The notes under the pieces: model-generated
Told to the model about the DNA's origin: nothing
Database searches by the model: none
The model's input: only the letters and a program-made list of their open reading frames with translations
In this document: in pieces, positions 7,647 through 14,556 of the stretch
How the letters are laid out: each line of letters starts with the position of its first letter
Position numbering within the stretch: position 1 is the stretch's first letter
Made by a program: the position numbers and the translations under genes
DNA from: Erysipelotrichaceae bacterium
GTDB taxonomy: Bacteria > Bacillota_I > Bacilli_A > Erysipelotrichales > Erysipelotrichaceae
NCBI GenBank assembly: GCA_024684175.1
Contig: JAIKXJ010000028.1
Span: forward strand, 1 to 17,967
Length of the DNA: 17,967 bases
Direction of reading: 5' to 3'

Positions 7647-7654
7647 CTTAGGAA

Positions 7655-7690
7655 GTGAAAAACAGAAGGAAATGCGTTAGAATAGTTTTT
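7655..7690 (+). promoter_or_regulatory. Promoter of the lipoprotein gene, leaderless geometry
   Basis: GTGAAA (7655-7660), a 17-bp spacer and TAGAAT (7678-7683) are followed by 7 nt and the ATG at 7691. It is the same layout as the ezrA promoter, and no Shine-Dalgarno sequence lies at usable distance. Confidence 0.65.
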
Positions 7691-8827
7691 ATGAAAACAA
7701 AACATTTATGGAACATGATCCTGATCCTGCTGATCTGCCTGTCTGCGGCTTCCTGTTCCGTGCAAAAGGAGGAAGCTCTTCCTTTACCGGAGCTAGAAGA
7801 AGGCGTGCGCGGTCAGCTGGGCATCGATAAAAACATCAACGAGGCTTCGATCGACAAATATCTGGGCCGCAGCGACAGCATCTACCGCGATATGCGGATG
7901 TTGAAAGACGAGGCGGATTACGAAGCGATCGGCGGCGATTCTTATCTTTCCGGTTATGTGAAAGGCTTTGAGGTCGTTCCTTATCCGTATCTGTGCAATG
8001 TGACCGGTCTTCCGGAAGAAGTCGGTGCATCCTACAGCGGAGATACGCTCTTCACCAAAAAGGAAGACGGGACCTATGAAGCCAATTACGAAGAATCTCT
8101 TCACATCCTGGAATCGATCTTCCCGAAAGACAAGTACATCTTCCTGATGTGCGGCGGCGGCGGTTATGCCGGCATGACGAAAGAACTGCTGGTATCGCAG
8201 GGCTATGATGCCGATAAGATCTACAATACCGGCGGTTACTGGTATTATGACGGGGAAAACAAGACGGAGACGTTTTACGAAGAAGACGGTGTAAAACACT
8301 ATGATTTTTCCAACATTCCGTATCATCCGATCCTCTTCGATGCTTTGACGCCGATGGAAGGTTATGAGGGAAGAGAAGACGGGCAGGAAAAAGAAAGCAC
8401 ACCGAGCGATGCCTCGTTCATCGAGATCCATGATGCCGATGAACTCCGAAAACTGGAAGAAGAAGGAAAGACCTTCTTACTGTATGTCTATCTTCCGGGC
8501 TGTTCAAGCTGCGTTTCCTTCAAGCCGATCGTCAAAGAGTTCCAAGAAGCCAATGACATCGGCATCTACGCGGTCGATCTGTCAGCCATCTTCAAGGAAA
8601 GCAATTCCGTTTCCGACCGTGTCTCGTTCTCACCGTCGTTCTTCATCTATATCGATGGGGAAGTCGCTGCCTATCTCGATCCGGGATCGGACGAAGATCT
8701 GCCGTACTATCAGACTTTGGAAGGATTGAGCAGCTTCGTTTCCAAATATCTGGATGTTGAGATCATCAAGTCCGATACGGTCAATGAAGTCTCGGATTGC
8801 GAATCTGCCTGTTCTTTGACCGATTAA
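7691..8827 (+). CDS. Lipoprotein with rhodanese-like and thioredoxin-like domains
   Basis: A 378-residue predicted lipoprotein. A signal peptide of about 21 residues (MKTKHLWNMILILLICLSAA) ends in a lipobox-like AASC with Cys22. Residues about 50-200 look like a rhodanese: YRDMRM and YLSGYVKGFEVVPYP resemble the early motifs, and MCGGGGYAGMTKELL holds the active-site cysteine loop (Cys154). Residues about 245-355 are thioredoxin-like: YLPGCSSCVSF supplies a CxxC at 271-274 and FSPSFF the cis-proline (Pro315). Two more cysteines close the protein (370, 374). A role in extracytoplasmic thiol or sulfur chemistry is inferred; the substrate is unknown. An in-frame GTG at 7655 was rejected because it coincides with the promoter -35 box and hides the signal peptide. 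Confidence 0.82.
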   Translation: MKTKHLWNMILILLICLSAASCSVQKEEALPLPELEEGVRGQLGIDKNINEASIDKYLGRSDSIYRDMRMLKDEADYEAIGGDSYLSGYVKGFEVVPYPYLCNVTGLPEEVGASYSGDTLFTKKEDGTYEANYEESLHILESIFPKDKYIFLMCGGGGYAGMTKELLVSQGYDADKIYNTGGYWYYDGENKTETFYEEDGVKHYDFSNIPYHPILFDALTPMEGYEGREDGQEKESTPSDASFIEIHDADELRKLEEEGKTFLLYVYLPGCSSCVSFKPIVKEFQEANDIGIYAVDLSAIFKESNSVSDRVSFSPSFFIYIDGEVAAYLDPGSDEDLPYYQTLEGLSSFVSKYLDVEIIKSDTVNEVSDCESACSLTD

Positions 8828-8850
8828 AAAAAAGAAGGCTAGGCCTTCTT
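8828..8850 (-). terminator. Terminator of the GH2 gene, stop codon in the loop
   Basis: AAGAAGGC and GCCTTCTT form an 8-bp stem around a 3-base loop; on the minus strand a run of eight T follows (plus A run 8828-8835). The loop is the GH2 stop codon itself (8839-8841), so the stem is partly coding. It also lies just past the lipoprotein stop on the plus strand but has no good T tract in that direction. Confidence 0.8.
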
Positions 8851-10458
8851 GCATAAACTTGCATAATGATCCGTGAGTCTTCGATTGGCTTGACGGATCT
8901 TTTCTTTATTCACTTTGCATTCCTTGCGGTCGTAAGTGAAGAGTCCGTTGACTTCGCCTTCGACATCGCTGATCTGCGTCATGATGTAACCGACCAGACC
9001 GTTGTCGATCGAAGGAAGCACCATCTCTTCGTGCATCTCGATGATCTTATCGGTCAGTTCTTCCTCACTGTCTGCCTTGCCGTAACCCCAGGCTTTCTTG
9101 GGGTTTTCTTTCATCTGGCGGATGAAGCCGCCGCATTCGGATAAAAGAAGCAGTTTTTCGGAGCCCTTGAGGACTTTGTTGCGGAAGTAGATATGATAGG
9201 AATCAAAGTCGGAATGATCATCAAAGAACCAGCCGGAAGTGGAATCAAAAAGTCTTGAAGGATCGAGCTTTTTGAGTTCGTCGTAGGTCCTGGAGGCATC
9301 CTGCTGACCCCAGCCTTCGTTGTAGATCGTGTAACCGATGATACAGGGGTGAGACCGCAGATGTTCGATCGTCTGACGGGAGTGTTTCAGGAAAAAATCG
9401 TAACGCTTTTGATCTTCGATCGGACACTTCAGGCGGCTCAGGCCGACCGTTGCCAGGAGAGTATCCCGGAAGAAACGGTAGGGACCACTGTTGACCATAT
9501 CCTGTAAGACCAGGATGCCATGAAGATCGCAATAATGATAGTAAGCCTGCGTTTCGACCTTGATGTGTTTTCTCAGACAGTTGAAGCTCATCTCTTTGAC
9601 GGCCAGGATCTCGGTCTCATAGTCCTGCGGCTTTTCCGGCAGGAAGATGCCTTCTTCGAAATAGCCCTGGTCGAGCAGTCCGTTGAGGAACAGCGGTCTC
9701 CCATTGAGGAAAAGGCGGGGGTGACCGTCGATTTTTCTTGTCTCGATCTTGCGCAAGGCGAAGTAGGAAGTGACGATATCGTTTTTCGTTTCGATCTTCA
9801 GGTCGTAAAGATAAGGGTCTTCCGTGTCCCAGAGATGAGGCTTTTTGACATCGATGACGATGTCTTTTTCATCAAAGGTCTGTTCATAGTCTTCAAAGCT
9901 GACTTTGAATCTTTCGCTTTCGGATTCGATGTGCAGTTTCAAAGTGTGATCGTCAGTCTCGATCTTCAGGTCATCGATCCCGTCTTTAGGATAGCTTTCG
10001 ATCCAGACGCTCTGCCAGATGCCGGAGACCGGCGTATACCACATGCCGGAAGGCTTGGCGGATTGTTTGCCGTAAGGATAGAAAAGGTCGAGCTCGTCTT
10101 TGGCGAGGACTTTGAGGATGTTCTTTTGTTTCAGATGGGAAGTGATGTCAGCAGAAAAGGGCAGATAGCCGCCTTCGTGGTGTACGAGAAAGACATCATT
10201 GAGATAGACGTCGGCGATCTGATCGACCGCATCGAAATGAAGGATGACTTTGTCGTTTTCTTTGATGAAATCATTCGGAAGAGAAAAGGTCATGGTGTAA
10301 GAGAATTCTTTCAATGGGCCATGATAGAAAGAAGCTTTGGATTCCGGCGGGAAGGGGACATCGATGTTCTGACCGTTGAGATCCCAGCTTCCGCATAAAG
10401 AAAAGAAAGAATTCCTTTTCAATAGAGGTCTTGGATAATAGGATTGGTATGCGTTCAT
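8839..10458 (-). CDS. Glycoside hydrolase family 2 protein (beta-galactosidase / beta-glucuronidase-like)
   Basis: A 539-residue exo-glycosidase of the GH2 fold. The N-terminal jelly-roll domain (about 1-155) contains the GH2-typical SYTMTFSLP, then VDQIADVYLNDVFLVHHEGGY and SGIWQSVWIE. An immunoglobulin-like domain follows (160-240), then the barrel. The acid/base is Glu381 in IYNEGWGQ and the nucleophile is Glu441 in LLSECGGF; both are present. It is shorter than LacZ (about 1000) and nearer the size of GlcA-type or compact GH2 enzymes. There is no signal peptide, so it acts in the cytoplasm on an imported sugar. No transporter or regulator sits beside it. Sugar specificity cannot be read here. 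A -10-like TACAAT ends 6 nt before the ATG and there is no Shine-Dalgarno sequence. Confidence 0.88.
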   Translation of the reverse strand: MNAYQSYYPRPLLKRNSFFSLCGSWDLNGQNIDVPFPPESKASFYHGPLKEFSYTMTFSLPNDFIKENDKVILHFDAVDQIADVYLNDVFLVHHEGGYLPFSADITSHLKQKNILKVLAKDELDLFYPYGKQSAKPSGMWYTPVSGIWQSVWIESYPKDGIDDLKIETDDHTLKLHIESESERFKVSFEDYEQTFDEKDIVIDVKKPHLWDTEDPYLYDLKIETKNDIVTSYFALRKIETRKIDGHPRLFLNGRPLFLNGLLDQGYFEEGIFLPEKPQDYETEILAVKEMSFNCLRKHIKVETQAYYHYCDLHGILVLQDMVNSGPYRFFRDTLLATVGLSRLKCPIEDQKRYDFFLKHSRQTIEHLRSHPCIIGYTIYNEGWGQQDASRTYDELKKLDPSRLFDSTSGWFFDDHSDFDSYHIYFRNKVLKGSEKLLLLSECGGFIRQMKENPKKAWGYGKADSEEELTDKIIEMHEEMVLPSIDNGLVGYIMTQISDVEGEVNGLFTYDRKECKVNKEKIRQANRRLTDHYASLCKKA

Positions 10459-10480
10459 ATTTTTATTGTAGTCTATTGTA
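10459..10480 (-). promoter_or_regulatory. -10 elements upstream of the GH2 gene
   Basis: Read on the minus strand, TACAAT occurs at 10470-10465, six bases before the ATG, and again at 10480-10475, ten bases earlier. No convincing -35 box is visible at 17 bp. The nearer copy would give a leaderless transcript. Confidence 0.45.
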
Positions 10481-10759
10481 TTTGTTTTGGATGAAAATGA
10501 AGATCTGAAAAAGCCGATACGTTTTTAGGCGTCTCTCCCGATGAAACAGGAATAACAGTCAGGGTCGTTTCGAAAAGTAAGCAGAAAAGTGCCGAAATCT
10601 CAGTTTTTATTCAGGAAAAACAGATTATTTCTCATAAAAAATCTAAAAAAATATATAATTACCGTTCTGAATACTTTTTTTAGACTAATTCTTTGTATAT
10701 GTCTCTCATAGAATAAAGTTGTAAAAAGGAGATCTGAAAAACGCAAAGGAGATAAGAAG
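10481..10759 (+). promoter_or_regulatory. AT-rich intergenic region upstream of the surface-protein gene
   Basis: The 301-bp gap between the divergent GH2 gene (10458) and the surface-protein gene holds no convincing ORF. -10-like hexamers for the plus strand are TATAAT at 10654-10659 and TAGAAT at 10709-10714, each with weak -35 matches. Two near-identical Shine-Dalgarno-like sequences occur: AAGGAGAT at about 10726 and again at about 10747, the second correctly placed for the ATG at 10760. The first has no start codon behind it. No known riboswitch could be recognised. Confidence 0.4.
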
Positions 10760-12853
10760 ATGAAAAACGTCAAAGAGAACCTGAAGAAAACTGTATTGGT
10801 GATCATGGTGACCATGATCGCACTGAATGTCAGATTTTACAGAGCATATGCGGAAGAAGAACCGGTTTCCGGACCGGCAACCGAAGAAGTTCTCGATCTG
10901 ACAGAAGAAAGCAGCGAAAACATCGAAATACCTGCTGCACCGGAAACGGAAAATGCAGGTACACAAGAGGAAAACGAAGCGATCGAAGAATACAGCATCC
11001 AGATCGAAGAAACTTCCGAAGAATTGTCAAGCCTTCCGGAAGAGATCGAACCGACCGAAGAAGCTTCCGAAGAACTGTCAAGTCTTCCGGAAGAAATCGA
11101 ACCGACCGAAGAAGCTGCGATCATCGACCAGGAAACCGAGGAAGCGGGTCTTGAGGCAGAAGAAGTTTCAAATGAGACTTCCGAAGAACTCCCTGTCCTT
11201 ACCGAGGAGATCGCTCAGATCGAAGATGAGACTCCGGTCGTCGAAGAAACCGAACAAACACCTAATGCAAGCTACACCCTTTACAACTACATCTCCCTCA
11301 ATGACGGTAAGAGCTACATCAGCTTGAACACACAGGAAAATGGAATCACCACGGCAAAAACCGCATCCGAATTCCATAAAGAGAACGGAAACAAGAGATA
11401 TGACCTCTTGGAAAACGAGTATGAGATCGCAGATTACGATCTGACTGATCTGGTCATCACCACCGGCGGTTTCAGTTTTGTTGAAAAAAGCGTTGCCAAA
11501 GAAGGTCAACCTTACTTCACGGGAAGGCTGGACCGCGTTGAGGCAGTTGCGGCAGCCAGATTCAGACCAAGCGACAGTGTCGAAGGTATCGAGAGCTTCG
11601 AATCGCTCGGCAACGACAACATCACTTTCCATCGTAACTGGTATCTGACCCTGACTACTCCGATGACCAGCAACAAGCTTCTGACCGGTGTTCGCTTAGG
11701 CGATGGCAAAAACGGAAACGGCAATGGCAAGTACTACGGTATCGAATACACCGAAGACTTCCAGGCGGTCGATTCCAGATTCATCTCCTTCGGAACGAAA
11801 CTGAATAAAGAACAATACAGCATCGAAGACTATGATTTCACCGATCTGACGCTCGAATACAACGGCGAAACTTACGCATACCGACCGAACGGACCGGTAG
11901 CCGGTGATGGAGAAGGGTTCCATTACTACACTATAGACTTCATGAAATTGGACAAACTTAATAAGTCTACTTACGGCGGCGGTTATCTGGCTGAAAACTG
12001 GCCAAAATGGTCCCTTATCAACAGCGGCACAGCCGGTATAGACGGTTATCCATATCTGGAAGGTTATTACCACAGAGATTATCAGGCAACACTGATGATC
12101 GGAGATGCCCCTGTAGTCATCGAAGAAGAAACAGTCACTGAAGAGATCGCTCCGGTCGTCGAAGTCGAAGAGAACATCGAAGAAACGACGGAAGAGATCA
12201 AGACAGAGGAAGTCGTCGAAACAGTTGAAGAAGAAACAGTCACTGAAGAGATCGTTCCGATCGTCGAAGTCGAAGAGAACAATGAAGAAGTAAACGAAGA
12301 GATCAAGAACGAAGAAGTGATCGAAGTTTCCGAAGAAGAAACAGTCACTGAAGAGATCGCTCCGATCCAGGAAGCAGTCGTATTCTCACCAGTCATGACC
12401 GTATCCGCAAACACGAATGCTCCAGAAGTCCATGAGATCGAAGACGAAGTCTTACCTCAGGCTCAAGCAGCAGAAACAGTCGAGATCCTGGTTCCGGAAA
12501 CAGTCGTTCCGCAGGCCGCTCCGGAAATCACCGAAGCAGTCGGTAATTGGGCTCTTGTCAATCTGATCTGTACCTTAGTATCCATCCTGGGAATGATCCT
12601 CACGATGAACAGAAAAGAAAAGGATGAAAATGCAGGAAAGAACAGCTTCTCCAAGCTCCTCGGCATCATCCCGGCAGCTCTTGCCATCCTCTTCTTCCTT
12701 CTGACGGAAGACATGAACGGAATGATGGTCCTCACAGACAGATACACTCTGATGATGGTCCTCTTCCCACTGGCATCCCTGCTGACTGCATGGATCATCG
12801 GAAACAAAAAAGAAAATAACAGATCCGATCTGATCGAATCTCCTGCAATCTGA
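10760..12853 (+). CDS. Acidic repeat-containing surface protein with C-terminal membrane module
   Basis: A 697-residue predicted cell-surface protein of unknown function. A signal peptide (residues 1-31: KENLKK basic start, hydrophobic core, end near AYA) is followed by an extremely Glu-rich linker to about 168 holding a perfect 17-residue duplication. Residues about 171-450 are a folded Tyr-, Asp- and Gly-rich region with an internal two-fold repeat (YEIADYDLTDL versus YSIEDYDFTDL). A second Glu-rich segment (455-536) carries 35-residue repeats beginning EEETVTEEI. The C-terminus (596-697) has three hydrophobic helices starting NWALVNLI and including FLLTEDMNG-MMVLTD, a module I recall from other Firmicutes surface proteins; there is no LPXTG motif. 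It stands alone with AAGGAGA 8 nt before the ATG. Adhesion or envelope binding is a guess; the acidic linkers suggest stalks. Confidence 0.8.
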   Translation: MKNVKENLKKTVLVIMVTMIALNVRFYRAYAEEEPVSGPATEEVLDLTEESSENIEIPAAPETENAGTQEENEAIEEYSIQIEETSEELSSLPEEIEPTEEASEELSSLPEEIEPTEEAAIIDQETEEAGLEAEEVSNETSEELPVLTEEIAQIEDETPVVEETEQTPNASYTLYNYISLNDGKSYISLNTQENGITTAKTASEFHKENGNKRYDLLENEYEIADYDLTDLVITTGGFSFVEKSVAKEGQPYFTGRLDRVEAVAAARFRPSDSVEGIESFESLGNDNITFHRNWYLTLTTPMTSNKLLTGVRLGDGKNGNGNGKYYGIEYTEDFQAVDSRFISFGTKLNKEQYSIEDYDFTDLTLEYNGETYAYRPNGPVAGDGEGFHYYTIDFMKLDKLNKSTYGGGYLAENWPKWSLINSGTAGIDGYPYLEGYYHRDYQATLMIGDAPVVIEEETVTEEIAPVVEVEENIEETTEEIKTEEVVETVEEETVTEEIVPIVEVEENNEEVNEEIKNEEVIEVSEEETVTEEIAPIQEAVVFSPVMTVSANTNAPEVHEIEDEVLPQAQAAETVEILVPETVVPQAAPEITEAVGNWALVNLICTLVSILGMILTMNRKEKDENAGKNSFSKLLGIIPAALAILFFLLTEDMNGMMVLTDRYTLMMVLFPLASLLTAWIIGNKKENNRSDLIESPAI
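11015..11116 (+). repeat. Tandem 51-bp duplication in the N-terminal acidic linker
   Basis: Two adjacent 51-bp units (11015-11065 and 11066-11116) each encode SEELSSLPEEIEPTEEA. The proteins are identical and the DNA differs only at a few synonymous positions. A degenerate third relative (SEELPVLTEEIAQIEDE) starts near 11180. This points to recent slippage or unequal exchange inside the gene. Confidence 0.9.
12122..12367 (+). repeat. 105-bp repeats in the C-terminal acidic linker
   Basis: Units at 12122-12226 and 12227-12331 each encode 35 residues starting EEETVTEEI and continuing VEVEEN...EEI-K-EEV; a truncated third copy runs 12332-12367. The first 20 or so bases of each unit are nearly identical, while the ends have diverged. 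It is an in-frame linker repeat, not a CRISPR. Confidence 0.88.
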
Positions 12854-12880
12854 TCTTTACAAAGACAGATCGGAAACAGA

Positions 12881-12904
12881 AAAACTCCCTGCAAAGGGAG
12901 TTTT
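12881..12904 (+). terminator. Terminator of the surface-protein gene
   Basis: AAAACTCCCT and AGGGAGTTTT make a perfect 10-bp stem with loop GCAA. The ends supply a T run on the plus strand and also on the minus strand, so it could act in both directions. Confidence 0.9.
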
Positions 12905-13109
12905 CATATGAATTGAATGCTATGACCGCAGTCTGTTTTTGTCAGCGTGGAAACACATTTCTCAAGAGCAGTAAGCTTATTGGAAGAACCGATAAAAGAT
13001 CCGTTTCTTCTCGTACCGGTGATTTACTGTCATGTAAAATATAAAAGTATGGCATGATAAATATATCAGTGCTGATTTATAAGGCAAAAGAATTATGCGG
13101 AGATGATAA
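12905..13109. other. Intergenic stretch without recognisable gene
   Basis: These 205 bp lie between the surface-protein terminator and the acetyltransferase. The right half is AT-rich with TAAAAT at about 13035-13040, a possible -10, and GGAG at 13099 before the next start. No RNA gene or convincing small ORF is seen; an open frame from 13054 overlaps the real gene in another frame. Confidence 0.4.
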
Positions 13110-13670
13110 ATGGAATTGGATATCAGAAGACTGGATAAAGAAAAATGGAAAGGGACGCCCCTTCCCGTCGCCTATACGTCGGAATACTACTATGACATCT
13201 CGGTCGATAAAACGGAAGACGGCTTTTCTATCCCCATCCAGAAGAAAAAGTTTGAAAGGCCGTTCACCCATGTGCCGGAGGACGGAGATTATCCGGATAA
13301 GTTATATGAAGACTGGTGGGAGGATGCGGAAGCATTTGGTATCGTGGATGACGGAGAACTGCTGGCGGCGATCGAAGTATGTCCCGAAGAATGGTCGAAC
13401 AGGCTTTTGATCACGGAATTGTTTGTGGGAGAAAAGATCAGAGGGCAGGGGTACGGCAAGCGTTTGATCGACCTGGCTAAGCAAATGACCGTTCAGAAAG
13501 GCTATCGCGTTTTGATGCTGGAAACACAGTCATCCAATGTCAATGCTGTCGATTTCTACCTGCATCAGGGATTCGTGTTGATCGGCTTTGATTCGTGCTG
13601 TTATACGAACAGCGATCTGCAGCGTAAGGAAGTCCGTTTCAACATGGGCTGGTTTCCGGATAGTGTATAA
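13110..13670 (+). CDS. GNAT acetyltransferase, SatA-like
   Basis: A 186-residue GNAT-fold enzyme that would transfer acetyl from acetyl-CoA to an amine. The acetyl-CoA motif is IRGQGYGKRLI (Arg111-Gly117 core), preceded by ITELFV and followed by LMLETQSSNVNAVDFYLHQGF. That block and the overall layout resemble Bacillus SatA, a streptothricin acetyltransferase, but the N-terminal 60 residues look different and I would not call a resistance function. GGAG 8 nt before the ATG supports the start. A 47-bp gap without a terminator separates it from the phosphatase gene, so the two may be co-transcribed. Confidence 0.85.
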   Translation: MELDIRRLDKEKWKGTPLPVAYTSEYYYDISVDKTEDGFSIPIQKKKFERPFTHVPEDGDYPDKLYEDWWEDAEAFGIVDDGELLAAIEVCPEEWSNRLLITELFVGEKIRGQGYGKRLIDLAKQMTVQKGYRVLMLETQSSNVNAVDFYLHQGFVLIGFDSCCYTNSDLQRKEVRFNMGWFPDSV

Positions 13671-13717
13671 GTGAGAAAGAGAAAGAATATTATATTTGAA
13701 GTAAGAAAGGATACCGA

Positions 13718-14119
13718 ATGACAAGAGTATTGTTCGTCTGCCATGGGAACATCTGTCGCAGCGTCATGGCAGAATATATATGTAAGAAGATGCGGCCGGA
13801 TCTATATTGTGAATCGGCTGCCGTTTCTTACGAAGAAGAGGGTAATGACATCTATCCTCGGGCAAAAAGATGTCTTGACGCTCACGGGATCCCTTATGGA
13901 AGGCACCGTGCCAGAAGGATCGAAAAGGAAGATTATGAACGTTTTGATAAGATCTACGTCATGGATTCTTATAATATCAGAAGCATGTTGAGGATCCTGG
14001 ATGATCCAAAGCATAAGATCTCTAAGCTGTGTCCCTATGATATCGAAGATCCCTGGTATACCGATAATTTTGAAAAAGTCTTTCAGCAGATCGAAGAGGG
14101 TATAGAGAAGCTTAGATGA
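13718..14119 (+). CDS. Low-molecular-weight protein-tyrosine phosphatase
   Basis: A 133-residue enzyme of the LMW-PTP / arsenate-reductase fold, removing phosphate from phosphotyrosine or related substrates. The phosphate loop CHGNICRS has the CX5R cysteine at residue 8 and arginine at 14, followed by MAEYI as in the family. The general acid is Asp111 in DIEDPWYTD. It is somewhat shorter than the usual 140-155 residues. AGAAAGGA about 7 nt before the ATG acts as ribosome-binding site. No tyrosine kinase or capsule gene is nearby, so the substrate is unknown. It may share a transcript with the acetyltransferase upstream. Confidence 0.92.
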   Translation: MTRVLFVCHGNICRSVMAEYICKKMRPDLYCESAAVSYEEEGNDIYPRAKRCLDAHGIPYGRHRARRIEKEDYERFDKIYVMDSYNIRSMLRILDDPKHKISKLCPYDIEDPWYTDNFEKVFQQIEEGIEKLR

Positions 14120-14122
14120 AGG

Positions 14123-14155
14123 AAAGTCATGAAAAATGACTTTTTTATTTTTCTA
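14123..14155 (+). terminator. Terminator after the phosphatase gene
   Basis: AAAGTCAT and ATGACTTT pair around a short A-rich loop and are followed by a T-rich tract. It lies directly before the consensus promoter at 14158 and separates the two transcription units. Confidence 0.88.
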
Positions 14156-14157
14156 TG

Positions 14158-14186
14158 TTGACAGTCATATGAACCTCTGATATAAT
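14158..14186 (+). promoter_or_regulatory. Perfect consensus promoter of the small-peptide / DUF1836 operon
   Basis: TTGACA (14158-14163), exactly 17 bp, then TATAAT (14181-14186): a full sigma-A consensus, the strongest promoter in the window. Transcription should begin near 14193, about 22 nt before the first small ORF. Confidence 0.9.
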
Positions 14187-14214
14187 CAAATTACCATAAA
14201 GGAGGTGTTCTGTT

Positions 14215-14289
14215 ATGGAATCGAGCCGATCATTATATTCATCAATGGCTTTTCCGGCTTGCCGAAAGCAGTTCGCCGCTGATGAATGA
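14215..14289 (+). CDS. Short leader ORF, 24 residues
   Basis: An ORF of 24 codons plus TGA encodes MESSRSLYSSMAFPACRKQF then AADE. It starts 8 nt after AAAGGAGGTG, a near-perfect Shine-Dalgarno sequence, and about 22 nt after the predicted start of a consensus promoter, so translation is very likely even though the peptide matches nothing I know. Its DNA folds: GATCATT (14228-14234) can pair with AATGATC (14285-14291) and CATC (14240-14243) with GATG (14281-14284), placing the stop codon in the 3' arm. It may be a regulatory leader peptide or simply a short protein gene. Confidence 0.55.
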   Translation: MESSRSLYSSMAFPACRKQFAADE

Positions 14290-14328
14290 TCTTGCGGTCA
14301 GTCATTGTGATTTATGGAGGTGAATGAA

Positions 14329-14484
14329 ATGTTTGGAATGATGATCATATTTGCATTAGCTTTATATGTTCTGATGGCTTTTGTCGGATTGTTCATCCGC
14401 ATTGCCTTCTTCTTTAGCCCTTTCGGGATCCTGTATCTCTTATTCAGACCCAGAAGGTTCAGACGTTATTACTATTGGAGATAA
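14329..14484 (+). CDS. Small membrane peptide, 51 residues
   Basis: The ORF encodes 51 residues: a hydrophobic stretch from residue 2 to about 40 (MFGMMIIFALALYVLMAFVG, LFIRIAFFFSPFGILYLLF), then a basic aromatic tail RPRRFRRYYYWR. One long or two short membrane helices with the tail in the cytoplasm are predicted. GGAGGTG lies 6 nt before the ATG. The function is unknown. Its stop TAA is followed at once by the ATG of the next tiny ORF. Good ribosome site, promoter and operon placement support a real gene. Confidence 0.7.
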   Translation: MFGMMIIFALALYVLMAFVGLFIRIAFFFSPFGILYLLFRPRRFRRYYYWR

Positions 14485-14556
14485 ATGAATCAGAATACGG
14501 GGAATGACAGCGGACTTCATTTCCCCGTTCATAATAAGGAAGGAAAAGATCTATGA
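14485..14556 (+). CDS. Possible 23-residue ORF coupled to the DUF1836 gene
   Basis: Directly after the TAA of the 51-residue gene, ATG 14485 opens a 23-codon frame (MNQNTGNDSGLHFPVHNKEG then KDL) whose TGA overlaps the next ATG as ATGA. It has no Shine-Dalgarno of its own, so it would need re-initiation. The same DNA carries a strong hairpin (14497-14528). It may be a chance frame; the two tight junctions are the only support. Confidence 0.3.
   Translation: MNQNTGNDSGLHFPVHNKEGKDL
14497..14528 (+). promoter_or_regulatory. Hairpin before the DUF1836 ribosome-binding site
   Basis: ACGGGGAA (14497-14504) pairs perfectly with TTCCCCGT (14521-14528), extended by TGA/TCA across one bulged base, around a loop of about 9 nt. 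There is no T tract, so it is not a standard terminator. It ends 7 nt before the AAGGAAGG ribosome site of the DUF1836 gene and could tune its translation or protect the downstream mRNA. Confidence 0.6.

Noticed and set aside
7655..7690. GTG start giving 12 more residues on the lipoprotein
   Set aside because: It would place Arg- and Lys-rich residues before a good signal peptide, coincide with the -35 box and lack a ribosome site.
9520..10398. Plus-strand open frame of 292 codons opposite the GH2 gene
   Set aside because: It is a shadow of a gene with both catalytic glutamates; there is no ribosome site and no domain.
12122..12367. Regular repeats considered as a CRISPR or VNTR outside genes
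   Set aside because: They are in-frame coding repeats without constant repeats and unique spacers.
13054..13410. 118-codon frame overlapping the SatA-like gene
   Set aside because: It is out of frame with a clear GNAT domain and has no Shine-Dalgarno; the later part is Arg- and Ser-rich shadow sequence.
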